50,904 bases of DNA from Sphingobacteriales bacterium. GTDB lineage: Bacteria > Bacteroidota > Bacteroidia > UKL13-3. Made by a program: the position numbers and the translations under genes. This document shows, piece after piece, positions 33,872 through 43,192 of this stretch; position 1 is the first letter of the stretch; each line of letters starts with the position of its first letter. Below the pieces are notes generated by a model. That model searched no databases. It was given only the letters and a program-made list of their open reading frames with translations, and was not told where the DNA came from. The stretch lies in NCBI GenBank assembly GCA_021298155.1, contig JAJTEN010000014.1, positions 1-50,904 of the forward strand. The letters are read 5' to 3'.

Positions 33872-36421
33872 ATGAAAAAAAATATTTTACCATTATTTTT
33901 CTTGCTCAGCGCTGTGATGGGCTGCAAAATAAATAAAAAGGCTGCAATGCCCATAGAAAATTTTATGATGGAGGAGGTTTTGGTTCAGCCAAAAAATGTA
34001 AAGCCTACCAAATATCAGCCTATGCCCACCCAATTGGCCGATTTAATTCATACCAAATTGCATCTCTCTTTCGATTATCAAAAGCAATGGGTTATTGGTT
34101 CAGCCCATTTATGGATAAAACCATACGCAAAAAGTTTGAGTGAAATAGAATTGCATGCCCAAGGTTTTGAACTCAAAAAAGTAGCCATTATTTCAAAAAA
34201 AGATACGATAGAGCGAACCTATAGGTATGATGGAAAAAAACTTAATATTGATTTGGCTCGTGCATACCAGGCAACAGATACTTTTCAAATGTATATTGAT
34301 TATGTAGCAAAACCCTACGCGTTAAAAGCCGAAGGAGGCGAAGCCATTACCGATTCCCGGGGTTTGTATTTTATTAATCCGTTGGGAACTGACCCAAATA
34401 AACCTAGACAAATATGGACACAAGGAGAAACTGAGTATAATTCATGTTGGTTTCCAACCATTGATTTACCCAATGAAAAGCATACCCAAGATATTTTTTT
34501 AGTGGTAGATTCTGCCGAGGTTAGCTTAAGTAATGGCGTATTAAAGCGTTCACAAAAATTGCCACAGGGAAAAAGGCTCGATCATTGGCAGCAGCTTAAA
34601 CCGCATGCACCTTATTTAACCATGATTGCCATAGGTAATTTTGTAGTTACTAAAGATTTTTGGCGCGGAAAAGAGATTAGTTATTACTTAGAACCTGCTT
34701 ATGCTCCTCACGCGCGATTAATATTTGGCAAAACACCTGATATGTTAACTGTTTTCTCTCAAATTACAGGTGTTGAGTATCCTTGGGATAAATTTTCTCA
34801 GGTAGTATGCAGAGATTTTGTAAGTGGCGCAATGGAAAATACTACAGCAGTTGTACATTATGAAAATGTGCAACACAACCCGCGTGAGCACATAGACAAT
34901 CCGCATGAAGATATAATTGCACACGAATTATTTCATCATTGGTTTGGCGATTTGGTTACGAGTAAAACATGGAGTCAGTTACCCCTCAATGAAAGTTTTG
35001 CCACCTATGGAGAGTATTTATACAATGAAAGAGCCTATGGTAAAACCTTTGCAGATAAGGTATTTGATAAAAATATTCAGGCTTATTTACGGAGTTCTAA
35101 TAAATTTAAGGTGAGTCCAGTACGCCATTTTTATGCTCATCCAGATGATATGTTTGATGTGGTGAGCTATCAGAAAGGTAGTTGGATTTTGCATCATTTA
35201 CGGTCTTATGTGGGCGACTCAGCATTCTTTAATGGTATGCATATTTACCTAACCAAAAATGCGTATAAAAGCACAGATATAGATCATTTAAGGCATGCTA
35301 TGGAAGAGGCAAGTGGGAGAGATTTGCACCTCTTTTTTAAGCAGTGGTGGGAAGGAACGGGTCACCCTGTATTACTTACCCAATTACAGTTTGATGCCAA
35401 AGCGAAAGCCTGGAATTTATTGGTGCAGCAACAACAAGATTCTAGCTTCGGATTATTTAACATAGAAACGCATGTGTCTTATTTGCTAGCAGATTCTGCT
35501 TCAGAAAATGTTCAAGTACAAACAATTCCAATAAGCATTCAAAATAAGAAAGAACGTATCCCATTGCCTTTGTTAAGTGGGGGTGAGAATGCACCGAAAA
35601 TAGTCTCTTTTTGGCTCGATCCGTATGGAAATTTACCTGGTGAATTGATTGATGTAAAATTACCTATTGCCAACTTGTTGCAATTAAAATCGTCACCCAA
35701 TTACCGTTCAAAAATGCTGGCCTTAGAGTCGCTTGCTTACTTAAAATATGAAGAAAATAAATCTGTTTTAATTGATGCCGTAAAGTATTGCTTGCAAACC
35801 AAAGAGCCTTATTACATACAAGCAGGAATGAGTTTATTTGGCTTTTATGATTCTTTGTATTATCCGTTTGAAAAAGAAATATGCGCATTGGCAAAGGAAT
35901 CGCGTGAAGCCTATGTTCGAGAGGATGCTAGTTTTTGGGTGGCTGCAAAAAGCAAATGGGAACTGGCCGAACCAATAATACGAAGCGGCTTAAAAGATTC
36001 TTCTTTTGCGGTAGTTGCTACCTGCCTGCAGGCGCTCTTTGAGGCCGAACCTGATCAAGGCATTGTGGCATGTGGAGAGTTGGAACATTTGCCTTCTGCC
36101 ACCTTACAAAAGCGTATTGCTTGGATTTATGCTTCGCAGGTTGCATCTAACAAGAATGCCTATTTTAAAAGTATTTTGGGTAAGTTTGGGTTCAACCGAA
36201 ATGCTATTTTGAGCGCTTATGGTAAATATTTATCTGGTGAAAGTGTGGATGAATTGCAGGTGGGACTCCAAATTTTAACCGAGTATTACCTAACAAATAG
36301 CGATAGAGATAAAGCCAAGCATATGGAGTCTGTGCTTCAAGAAATAAAAGACAGAACAACCCATAACTTAGATCAGGTAGCGGCTTATCAATCGCTTGAG
36401 AAATTGGTTCAGGCTAAATAG
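33872..36421 (+). CDS. M1-family metallo-aminopeptidase lipoprotein
   Basis: 849 residues. The N-terminus MKKNILPLFFLLSAVMGCK is a lipoprotein signal with Cys18. The exopeptidase motif GAMEN is at 319-323 and the zinc site HELFH at 351-355 with the third ligand Glu374 (NESFATYGEYLY), so the HExxHx18E pattern of M1 enzymes is complete. The C-terminal helical domain (from about 590) is also present. It would release N-terminal residues from peptides in the periplasm or on the outer membrane. Its stop is 3 nt from the convergent DUF1223 gene. Confidence 0.92.
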   Translation: MKKNILPLFFLLSAVMGCKINKKAAMPIENFMMEEVLVQPKNVKPTKYQPMPTQLADLIHTKLHLSFDYQKQWVIGSAHLWIKPYAKSLSEIELHAQGFELKKVAIISKKDTIERTYRYDGKKLNIDLARAYQATDTFQMYIDYVAKPYALKAEGGEAITDSRGLYFINPLGTDPNKPRQIWTQGETEYNSCWFPTIDLPNEKHTQDIFLVVDSAEVSLSNGVLKRSQKLPQGKRLDHWQQLKPHAPYLTMIAIGNFVVTKDFWRGKEISYYLEPAYAPHARLIFGKTPDMLTVFSQITGVEYPWDKFSQVVCRDFVSGAMENTTAVVHYENVQHNPREHIDNPHEDIIAHELFHHWFGDLVTSKTWSQLPLNESFATYGEYLYNERAYGKTFADKVFDKNIQAYLRSSNKFKVSPVRHFYAHPDDMFDVVSYQKGSWILHHLRSYVGDSAFFNGMHIYLTKNAYKSTDIDHLRHAMEEASGRDLHLFFKQWWEGTGHPVLLTQLQFDAKAKAWNLLVQQQQDSSFGLFNIETHVSYLLADSASENVQVQTIPISIQNKKERIPLPLLSGGENAPKIVSFWLDPYGNLPGELIDVKLPIANLLQLKSSPNYRSKMLALESLAYLKYEENKSVLIDAVKYCLQTKEPYYIQAGMSLFGFYDSLYYPFEKEICALAKESREAYVREDASFWVAAKSKWELAEPIIRSGLKDSSFAVVATCLQALFEAEPDQGIVACGELEHLPSATLQKRIAWIYASQVASNKNAYFKSILGKFGFNRNAILSAYGKYLSGESVDELQVGLQILTEYYLTNSDRDKAKHMESVLQEIKDRTTHNLDQVAAYQSLEKLVQAK

Positions 36422-36424
36422 CCA

Positions 36425-37192
36425 TTAGGGTTTAAAACTAAAGTTTAATTGGTCGGTGGCTACAACCTCCCAGGTGCGTTTGTGTTGCAGAAAGAGAACG
36501 ATTCTAAAATTTTCAAGGTTTAAATCTGCATTTACTGGAATTTTAAACATGCCTTCGCTGGTTTTTATGTGTTGGGTGAAAATACCCCGAACTACATTGT
36601 GGTGATGTAGCACCAATCCGGCATTTTCGCCACCTTTAACCTGGCTATTGATTTCTTTTTGCACAAATGCCGCCATCAGTTGCATAGAATCAATATTTCC
36701 CCATGTCTGGTATGCAATTAATAAACTATCTTCATTGGCAACTCCAGTAACCCTCGACCGTAAATAGTGTTTGCTGGGTTTGGAAAGTGCAGATTGAATG
36801 GCCATGCCAATGCCCCGTTTATCGCCACCAGCATAATCCTTATCTGATCCATTAATAAATACCATGGGCGTGTAGAGTGCTTTTAAGTTTTTTCTATACA
36901 CATACTCTTGCTGACGCAATGAGTAGGCAGAATCAGAGAATGGATCTACCCAGCCAGATTTATTCCAAATTACCACATGATAATCGATAACGTATACGGG
37001 CGATTTACTGCTATCAGAAATATGAATTACTTCTTTTAAAAATTGATCGGCAAAAGGGCAACTGCCGCAGCCTTCAGAGGAAAAAAGTTCTATTAAAACG
37101 GCGGGTTGGTATAATTTTTCGCTGCTTGTTTGGGCAATAAGTTGGCTCAGGCCGAACCAAAGAAATGCGATGCTAAAAATAACTTTTCTCAT
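36425..37192 (-). CDS. DUF1223 thioredoxin-like secreted protein
   Basis: From the ATG at 37192 the product is 255 residues and starts MRKVIFSIAFLWFGLSQLIAQ, a signal peptide; the longer in-frame start (37228) would place 12 charged residues before it, so it is rejected. The mature part opens with VLIELFSSEGCGSCPFADQF, the CxxC-containing start of DUF1223, a thioredoxin-like domain. The later VIDYHVVIWNKSGWVDPFSD and YTPMVFINGS are also typical. It probably acts in periplasmic thiol chemistry; the family is not well characterised. Confidence 0.85.
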   Translation of the reverse strand: MRKVIFSIAFLWFGLSQLIAQTSSEKLYQPAVLIELFSSEGCGSCPFADQFLKEVIHISDSSKSPVYVIDYHVVIWNKSGWVDPFSDSAYSLRQQEYVYRKNLKALYTPMVFINGSDKDYAGGDKRGIGMAIQSALSKPSKHYLRSRVTGVANEDSLLIAYQTWGNIDSMQLMAAFVQKEINSQVKGGENAGLVLHHHNVVRGIFTQHIKTSEGMFKIPVNADLNLENFRIVLFLQHKRTWEVVATDQLNFSFKP

Positions 37193-37277
37193 ATTTTTTT
37201 CACTTGAAAAATTTGGATCTAATTCCAATAAAATATTGGTCGAATATAAGTCTTTGCCTCAAAAAACGCAGAATTCC

Positions 37278-38177
37278 TTATTTTAATATATCCATGATAG
37301 CGTGCTTTGCGTCTTTAAATTGAAACTGGAAACCTGTTTCAATTATTTTTTCGGCAGAAACATGCTGGCTTGATAACAACATGTCTGCCATTTCCCCTTT
37401 TAGTGCTTTTAGCATAAATTTGGGTACAGGAGGTAAAAACTGGGGCTTATGTAGGGCTTGGCAAATGGCTTGGGTAAGCTCGTTGTTGGTGGCATATTGC
37501 GGCGCCACGCCATTAAAAATGCCCGAATATGGCTTGTTTTTAACTAAATGAATAAAGATATTACTGAGGTCGTTTATGTGAATCCAAGGGGTTTTTAAAT
37601 TTTTTTCGCCCAATGGTGCAGCTAAACCCCATTGGGCAAGCTGCGAAATTTCTTTCACAAATCCGCCTTCTTTAGCCAAAACAATGCCAATTCTAACCAA
37701 ACATGTCCGAATTCCTAGTTCGGCAATTTTTACCGATTCTGCCTCCCATTGTTTGCAAACTTCTGCTAAAAAATTGCTAGCAAATGTGCTTTCTTCATTT
37801 ACAATACCCATTGGATGGGTTCCATAAATGCCAACTGCCGAGGCGCCAATAAAACTCTCTACTTGGTTTGGATTACTTTTTAAGGTATTATACAGTAGCT
37901 GAGTACTTAGGGTTCTACTCTCTAAAATTTCCTTTTTATACGCTTTTGTCCAATTGCTATCTGCAACTCCCGCACCAGCCAAATGAATAATCGCCTGTGT
38001 TTGCTGCAATGCCGCTGTATCTATTTCTCCAGCAGCTGGATTCCAGAAGTACATGGCGCGCTTTCCTTTTTTTGGATTTCTACTCAAAAAAGCAACATCA
38101 AACCCTAAATTTTCTAGATTTTTTGTTAGGTTTGAACCCACTAGTCCAGTACCTCCTGTGATTAAAATTTTATTCAT
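37278..38177 (-). CDS. TIGR01777-family NAD-dependent epimerase
   Basis: From ATG 38177 the product is 299 residues and starts MNKILITGGTGLVGSNL, the Rossmann Gly-rich motif of extended SDR enzymes. IIHLAGAGVADSNWTKAYKK, SFIGASAVGIYG and the C-terminal domain (PPVPKFMLKALKGEMADMLL) are those of the TIGR01777/YfcH group. The reaction is unknown. A longer start at 38207 would overlap the MerR start; the shorter one leaves 29 nt between the divergent genes. Confidence 0.85.
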   Translation of the reverse strand: MNKILITGGTGLVGSNLTKNLENLGFDVAFLSRNPKKGKRAMYFWNPAAGEIDTAALQQTQAIIHLAGAGVADSNWTKAYKKEILESRTLSTQLLYNTLKSNPNQVESFIGASAVGIYGTHPMGIVNEESTFASNFLAEVCKQWEAESVKIAELGIRTCLVRIGIVLAKEGGFVKEISQLAQWGLAAPLGEKNLKTPWIHINDLSNIFIHLVKNKPYSGIFNGVAPQYATNNELTQAICQALHKPQFLPPVPKFMLKALKGEMADMLLSSQHVSAEKIIETGFQFQFKDAKHAIMDILK

Positions 38178-38206
38178 GCTAATACTAAAACAATTTAAGG
38201 TGCCCA

Positions 38207-39154
38207 ATGTTTAAAGATTTAACTATTCATATTAAAAATACTTTGGGAATTTTTTCTATAAAAGATATTGAGGCAATAACCGGAATCAAAAGTCACACCT
38301 TGCGAATCTGGGAGCAGCGCTATGGCATTGTGATTCCAAAGCGCAGCGATACCAATATACGTTATTATGACGATGCCGATTTGAAAACGCTGCTCAATAT
38401 TAGTGCACTAAATGATAATGGCTATAAAATTTCTGATATAGCTAAAATGACTACCCATGAAATTGCCGAGAAGGTAATGCATTTGGGTCAACATAGCACC
38501 GAATACAAAATACATATTCGTTCTTTTATTTCTGCTATGATGAGTTTTGATGAAACTGGTTTTCACAAATTACTCAATACCTATATCTTGCAATATGGCA
38601 TGGAGCACGCATTTTTGCAAATTGTGTTTCCGTTCTTAGCTGAAGTGGGTCTATTGTGGCAAGTTGGATGTATTTTACCGAGTCATGAACATTTTGTGTC
38701 TAACATAATCAATCAAAAAATTTATGTTGCATTAGATGGTCAGGTAGGCAAGTTTAATGGCGACAGAAAAAAGTTTTTGTTGTTCCTGCCAGAAAGTGAG
38801 AAACATTCTATTGGTTTGTTATTTGCCAATTACTTAATTCGTTCGCGTGGACATGAAGTGCTGTATTTGGGACAAGAGGTTCCTTTGGTAGATTTGCGCG
38901 ATGCATTTGGAAAGGAGAGTCCGAATTACCTAGTTACGATGATGACAGCTGCACAGCCAGATATAAACAAACAAGCTTTTGTTGAATTTCTATCTACTTC
39001 ATGGCCAAATAGCGAAATCATATTAACGGGAGCGCAGTTCTCTGATTGTAATTTAGACAATTGCCAAAACGTAAAGTTAATCCATACGCTTCAAGATTTT
39101 ATATTATTTCTTGATTCAAAGAGTTCGCTCGGCCTCATTTCTCATGTAAACTAA
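38207..39154 (+). CDS. MerR regulator with cobalamin-binding domain (CarH/LitR-like)
   Basis: 315 residues. The winged-helix MerR domain is at about 14-85 (FSIKDIEAITGIKSHTLRIW; EQRYGIVIPKRSDTNIRYY). A helical domain follows with W151 and E161-H162, spaced exactly as the Wx9EH motif of AdoCbl-dependent CarH photoreceptors. The B12 Rossmann domain follows with E198-K-H200-S-I-G203, the ExHxxG motif whose His is the lower cobalt ligand. The later SxL and GG positions are less well kept (TMMTA; TGAQF). I infer a light- or cobalamin-responsive repressor. In other Bacteroidota such genes often sit near carotenoid genes; none is in this window. It is divergent from the TIGR01777 epimerase, the only close candidate target. 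Confidence 0.8.
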   Translation: MFKDLTIHIKNTLGIFSIKDIEAITGIKSHTLRIWEQRYGIVIPKRSDTNIRYYDDADLKTLLNISALNDNGYKISDIAKMTTHEIAEKVMHLGQHSTEYKIHIRSFISAMMSFDETGFHKLLNTYILQYGMEHAFLQIVFPFLAEVGLLWQVGCILPSHEHFVSNIINQKIYVALDGQVGKFNGDRKKFLLFLPESEKHSIGLLFANYLIRSRGHEVLYLGQEVPLVDLRDAFGKESPNYLVTMMTAAQPDINKQAFVEFLSTSWPNSEIILTGAQFSDCNLDNCQNVKLIHTLQDFILFLDSKSSLGLISHVN

Positions 39155-39165
39155 GTTTGAGCCTG

Positions 39166-39867
39166 CTAGTTACTTTGCATAACCATTAAAATATTGTTTA
39201 GCTCTTTTTCGCTTACCACTTGGTAGCCTGCCGGAATTTCAAAATAGCTATTTTCTATTGGGAGTTTCATCACTAACTTCACCGTCATGGTCATGCTAAT
39301 TCCGCTTTCTAAGAGGCTATATTGCATTAAAAAGCCAGGAATAGATTTCAGGTTTGGGTCGTTTTGGGTATTGTAGGGAGGGATTTCTTTGGTGAACCAA
39401 CATATGGTTTCTTTGGTTATTCCATTAACCTTTCTGGTAACAATTGCTTTCTGGCAATTAAAGTCGACTATCTTCTTATATTCATCTACTATGTTAACGC
39501 CAAGAAAAGTTGAATTGGAATCTTTCGGCGACATGCTTTTTCGGATTTCAACCATCTCGCTATCCGATTTGATTAAGGCAAATTTTTTTCCTTTTATGTT
39601 GAGTAGGATGATGTTCCTGGCAGAATCGCCATCGTAGATAGTGGTGTTTTTGCCTATTCCTGAAATGCCCATTTCCATGCGTGTTTTTGAGCCTTTAAAA
39701 TAAAAGCTGGCATCATGTGGGAGCATATGTTCATTTCTGAGCATTTCGGGCGGTAAATTTTGATAACTTATAGCATAAAGTATTTTACCTTCTTTTACAA
39801 TATTTTGAAGAAAAGCGCATTTAAAAGAAATGAGCAACGTAAAAACAAGAATCAGTTTTTTTACCAT
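39166..39867 (-). CDS. DUF4412/GLPGLI-like secreted protein
   Basis: 233 residues with a signal peptide (MVKKLILVFTLLISFKCAFL). The body (FKGSKTRMEMGISGIGKNTT; GDSARNIILLNIKGKKFALI; SIPGFLMQYSLLESGIS) resembles the DUF4412 and GLPGLI groups of Bacteroidota envelope proteins, which share a beta-rich fold. Function unknown. Its ATG overlaps the stop of the enoyl-CoA hydratase gene (ATGGTAA), so translation is likely coupled. It is the last gene of the comEC operon. Confidence 0.65.
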   Translation of the reverse strand: MVKKLILVFTLLISFKCAFLQNIVKEGKILYAISYQNLPPEMLRNEHMLPHDASFYFKGSKTRMEMGISGIGKNTTIYDGDSARNIILLNIKGKKFALIKSDSEMVEIRKSMSPKDSNSTFLGVNIVDEYKKIVDFNCQKAIVTRKVNGITKETICWFTKEIPPYNTQNDPNLKSIPGFLMQYSLLESGISMTMTVKLVMKLPIENSYFEIPAGYQVVSEKELNNILMVMQSN

Positions 39868-40637
39868 GAAAGTTTTTCTTTATTTAAAAATGCTTGTATG
39901 CCTTTTTTGCAATCCTCGGATGAGCGTGCTTTTGCGTTCATATTCGCTGCATAGTCTATGGCTTCCAATAAACCTAACTCGGGCACCTTTACAAGCATTT
40001 CTTTTGTTGCCGCAATGCTTTGAGAAGAGGTGGTATGGCAAAGTTTAATGGCAAATTGATGGGTCTCTTCTTGTATGGTGTTGGGGTTTAATACATCAGA
40101 AATTAAGCCCATTTCTAAGGCTTTTTGCGCATCAAATACATCACCGCTTAACAAGATTTTTTTGGCTGCTTTTTCGCCTAGCATTCTCAGTAAAAATACC
40201 ATTACAATAGCAGGTATAAATCCAATCTTTACCTCAGTATAAGCAAATTTTGCCGCTGGGCTTGCAAAGCAAAAATCACAAATAGTAGCTAATCCGCATC
40301 CGCCTGCAAATGCAGCTCCCTCCACTTGTGAAATAATTATTTTTTTGCTTTGATAAATCTGCAAATACAATGCCGCTAAAAGCTTACTGTCTGCTAAGTT
40401 CTCTTCATAAGTATTGTTTTGAAGTTGTTGCAATGAAGCCAAATCAGCGCCAGAGCAAAAGGCATCCCCATTTGCTTTTAGAACAATTACTTTACAGTTT
40501 GAATCCTGCTCTGCATGGCTTAAGGCATCTTTAATTTCTTGCACAAAAGCATAACTAAGTGCATTTCTTTTTTCTGGCCTATTTAGGGTTAAATACCCAA
40601 CCCTATCAACTACTGAATATACTACTAAAGGTTCCAT
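39861..40637 (-). CDS. Enoyl-CoA hydratase/isomerase-family protein
   Basis: 258 residues from ATG 40637 (a GTG one codon earlier is possible). Crotonase fold motifs: LNRPEKRNALSYAFVQEIKD, DAFCSGADLASLQ (oxyanion region), AAFAGGCGLATICDFCFAS and FAYTEVKIGFIPAIV with the catalytic Glu. The last block is like the methylglutaconyl-CoA hydratase-type members of Bacteroidota. The precise acyl-CoA substrate is not clear. It starts 2 nt after the comEC stop and its own stop overlaps the next gene by 7 nt, so the three genes form one operon although no functional link is obvious. Confidence 0.85.
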   Translation of the reverse strand: MEPLVVYSVVDRVGYLTLNRPEKRNALSYAFVQEIKDALSHAEQDSNCKVIVLKANGDAFCSGADLASLQQLQNNTYEENLADSKLLAALYLQIYQSKKIIISQVEGAAFAGGCGLATICDFCFASPAAKFAYTEVKIGFIPAIVMVFLLRMLGEKAAKKILLSGDVFDAQKALEMGLISDVLNPNTIQEETHQFAIKLCHTTSSQSIAATKEMLVKVPELGLLEAIDYAANMNAKARSSEDCKKGIQAFLNKEKLSW

Positions 40638-40639
40638 CA

Positions 40640-42688
40640 CTACAATGATAATTCAAAGGCGCCATTTTCGGTAATATCATGGTAAGGAATTTGTTTTTTT
40701 TGTAAAATTGTTATGTATATTTTTTTTCGATATAAGGGGATGTCGGAATGCAGGATTACTTGTTGAGGTTTGCTCTGGTCCAATAGTTGCATCAAATTTT
40801 GTGGTTTTTTGCCGGCTAAAAGCACGATTGCATGGTCTAAGTTTTTGCTTAAACAGCTTTGTTGTAATACATACAATTTTTGTTTGCTTGGCAAGGTAAG
40901 GCAGTAATTAGTGCTGTCTAGGCTATGCCATTTTTGATGGGTTGCGGGGTATACCATTAGGTAGGGCCGAACCAATTTTTCTTTTATTCCTGCTGAATCA
41001 TTGCCGCGATGCCATATTTGCAAGGTGTACGATTGTTGCACTTGCAGCACAAGGCTATGTTTACGCGCATAAATACACAAACTATTTCTTTTATGATTTG
41101 TCCAACTTCGGTTCAAACCGAAAAAGGCAAGCACAATAAGTATGAGTAATATACTTTGGATGGCCATACTATTTCTGCTAGAAAAGTATTGAATACAGGC
41201 TATGCCAATGAGGTAATAGGCGCAAATACTGGGAATTGACCAAATAATTGAATCTATGGAGGAATAGGGGAGTTGAGCCAAAAAAAGGCTAATTCCTGTG
41301 ATTAGCGTAATGAGTTTTCCTAAAAGAAAGCCAAGCCAAGTGGCCAATATTTGTATCGGTGAAACAATAAGCAGCATAATTCCACCATAAATAATAAGTG
41401 TACTAAGGGGTATGATTAGTAAATTGGCTAGCAGAAAGTAATTTGGAAACTGGTGAAAATAGTAAATGCTAATGGGTATAGTAAGGGTTTGCGCAGCCAA
41501 ACTAATGGCAATGATTTTCCAAATTTCATTGAATAAAGTATATTTAAATTGAAATAGTAAATTGAGAAAGGGGTAAAAACCTAATATGCCAGCAACTGCA
41601 GCAAAACTTAATTGAAATCCAACATTATACAGCATATAGGGTTTTATGGCCAATAGCAAGAACCCGGCTGCACTCAAACTGTTGAATGGATTACTGCTTC
41701 TGCTTAGTTGTTTCCCAACTATTACAAAACTAAACATTACGCAGGCTCTCAGTATTGAAGGCGACAGGCCACAAATGAGCGCATATAGCCATATGCCAAA
41801 GAGTTCTAAAATGGCTTTTATACCTTTGCCGTGAGGTAGTTTTACAAGCCAACTCATGAGCCAATTGAGTAGCATAAATATTAGGCCTACGTGCATCCCA
41901 CTTACAGCAAGTACATGAAGGGTTCCTGTTTTACTAAATGCATCATTTATTTCTTCGTCTATGTCTTTATCATAGCCATAAAGCAATGCTTCAGCAATAG
42001 CAATTTCGTTTTTATTCGATAGGTTTTTTTGAAGCGATTGATGGATATAATCTTGAAAAGTGAAAACCTGTTGAAGGATAGTATTTCCTTGTTTTGGTCT
42101 AAACAGAATGGCCGAGTTTTCTGCTAAAAAACATTGGTGAAAAATGCCTTTTCTCTGCATAAATGTGCGAAAATTAAAACCACCTGGATTGTTGTTAGCA
42201 ACAATTTCTTGGATACCCGATTTAATTAAAAATTGGTTGCCATAATGAGCGGGTAATGCGGGTGTGTTTTTACCAAATAGTAGTAATTTTCCGCTGCAGG
42301 GTATAGCTTTTTTTTCTTCTGTGTAGCAGGCAATAATTTCTGCCTCTGCCTTCCACCTTTGATGTGTAAATTGAGGTTTTTGTGTAATTTGAACCAATAT
42401 AGCTGAATAATTTTGGGCGCTAAAATGGCCTAAGTGCTGCTTATTTATGTCTAGTTTTAAGCAACATGCACCCAGACAAATAAAAATAGTAAAATAGGCT
42501 AAGCCCAGTTGTAATGGGCTATTGATGGTTTTAGAAAATAGACGGGTTAGAATAATGCTAACAAAAGCGGCCAATGCCAATAAAGCACCATTCAGCCAAG
42601 AAAAACTGAAGTGTTCTGTCCAAATAATTCCCATAACAAAGGCAATTAAAATTCGAACAAAAGGCATTTGTTGCCAGAAGCTAGGCAT
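40640..42688 (-). CDS. comEC: ComEC/Rec2-family DNA uptake channel
   Basis: 682 residues. N-terminal helices are followed by a DUF4131-type soluble domain (about 95-205), then the ComEC core with ALLYGYDKDIDEEINDAFSK, TGTLHVLAVSGMHVGLIFML and ICGLSPSILRACVMFSFVIV, the hallmarks of the Competence domain. At least eight further membrane helices reach to about 510. The C-terminal about 170 residues are short and lack a full metallo-beta-lactamase domain, as is common in Bacteroidota. It should carry single-stranded DNA across the inner membrane in natural transformation. It heads an operon with the hydratase and DUF4412-like genes. Confidence 0.9.
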   Translation of the reverse strand: MPSFWQQMPFVRILIAFVMGIIWTEHFSFSWLNGALLALAAFVSIILTRLFSKTINSPLQLGLAYFTIFICLGACCLKLDINKQHLGHFSAQNYSAILVQITQKPQFTHQRWKAEAEIIACYTEEKKAIPCSGKLLLFGKNTPALPAHYGNQFLIKSGIQEIVANNNPGGFNFRTFMQRKGIFHQCFLAENSAILFRPKQGNTILQQVFTFQDYIHQSLQKNLSNKNEIAIAEALLYGYDKDIDEEINDAFSKTGTLHVLAVSGMHVGLIFMLLNWLMSWLVKLPHGKGIKAILELFGIWLYALICGLSPSILRACVMFSFVIVGKQLSRSSNPFNSLSAAGFLLLAIKPYMLYNVGFQLSFAAVAGILGFYPFLNLLFQFKYTLFNEIWKIIAISLAAQTLTIPISIYYFHQFPNYFLLANLLIIPLSTLIIYGGIMLLIVSPIQILATWLGFLLGKLITLITGISLFLAQLPYSSIDSIIWSIPSICAYYLIGIACIQYFSSRNSMAIQSILLILIVLAFFGLNRSWTNHKRNSLCIYARKHSLVLQVQQSYTLQIWHRGNDSAGIKEKLVRPYLMVYPATHQKWHSLDSTNYCLTLPSKQKLYVLQQSCLSKNLDHAIVLLAGKKPQNLMQLLDQSKPQQVILHSDIPLYRKKIYITILQKKQIPYHDITENGAFELSL

Positions 42689-42713
42689 GATATTTACACA
42701 TTAGAAAATTAAA

Positions 42714-42744
42714 TTTGACTTAATTTAATGTTTCATTAGCTTTG
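42714..42744 (+). promoter_or_regulatory. Promoter of the membrane protein/CLC operon
   Basis: TTTG at 42714-42717, a 19-nt spacer and TAGCTTTG at 42737-42744 match the Bacteroidota -33/-7 consensus exactly; the ATG follows 13 nt later. Confidence 0.7.
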
Positions 42745-42757
42745 AAACAAAAACACT

Positions 42758-43192
42758 ATGTACGATTTACTATTAACTATTCACAATTTAGTTCGTTGGT
42801 TTTTTCTTGCTGCTGCTTTATATGCGCTGTTTAGGGCTGTAAAAGGAGTTAGTGGCAATGCAGTGTATTCTAAAAGTGATATGACTGCCGGGGCATTGCT
42901 GGTAGCTGCCGCTCATACCATGCTTTTGTTGGGTTTAATACTTTGGTTTATTAGTCCAAATGTACAAGCAGCACTCGCGCAAATGGCCGTGTCAATGAAA
43001 GACAAGGCTGCCAGATTTATTTTAATTGAGCATCCTTTAACAATGATTATTGCAGTTGCACTTATTCAAATTGGTAGAATTCGTTCAAAGAAAGCCTACG
43101 CAGATATAGATAAACACAAACGCAGTTTAATTTTTTACGGGATAGCCTTGGTATTGGTTCTTTCAAGAATACCTTGGCATGTTGGACTTTAA
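42758..43192 (+). CDS. Four-helix membrane protein
   Basis: 144 residues with hydrophobic segments near 10-27, 43-66, 93-110 and 122-142. Conserved-looking points are HNLVRW near the N-terminus, RFILIEHPLTMIIAVALIQI and the C-terminal LVLSRIPWH. The His and Arg residues inside helices resemble b-type cytochrome-like membrane proteins, but haem binding is only a guess. Its last 14 nt overlap the start of the CLC gene, so the two are translated together. Confidence 0.65.
   Translation: MYDLLLTIHNLVRWFFLAAALYALFRAVKGVSGNAVYSKSDMTAGALLVAAAHTMLLLGLILWFISPNVQAALAQMAVSMKDKAARFILIEHPLTMIIAVALIQIGRIRSKKAYADIDKHKRSLIFYGIALVLVLSRIPWHVGL

Noticed and set aside
40640-42688. ComEC judged as truncated because no full metallo-beta-lactamase domain follows
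   Set aside because: About 680 residues without that domain is common for Bacteroidota ComEC, so I do not call it broken.
42689-42757. Fluoride riboswitch before the CLC operon
   Set aside because: The region is short and A/T-rich and shows none of the conserved crcB-motif stems.
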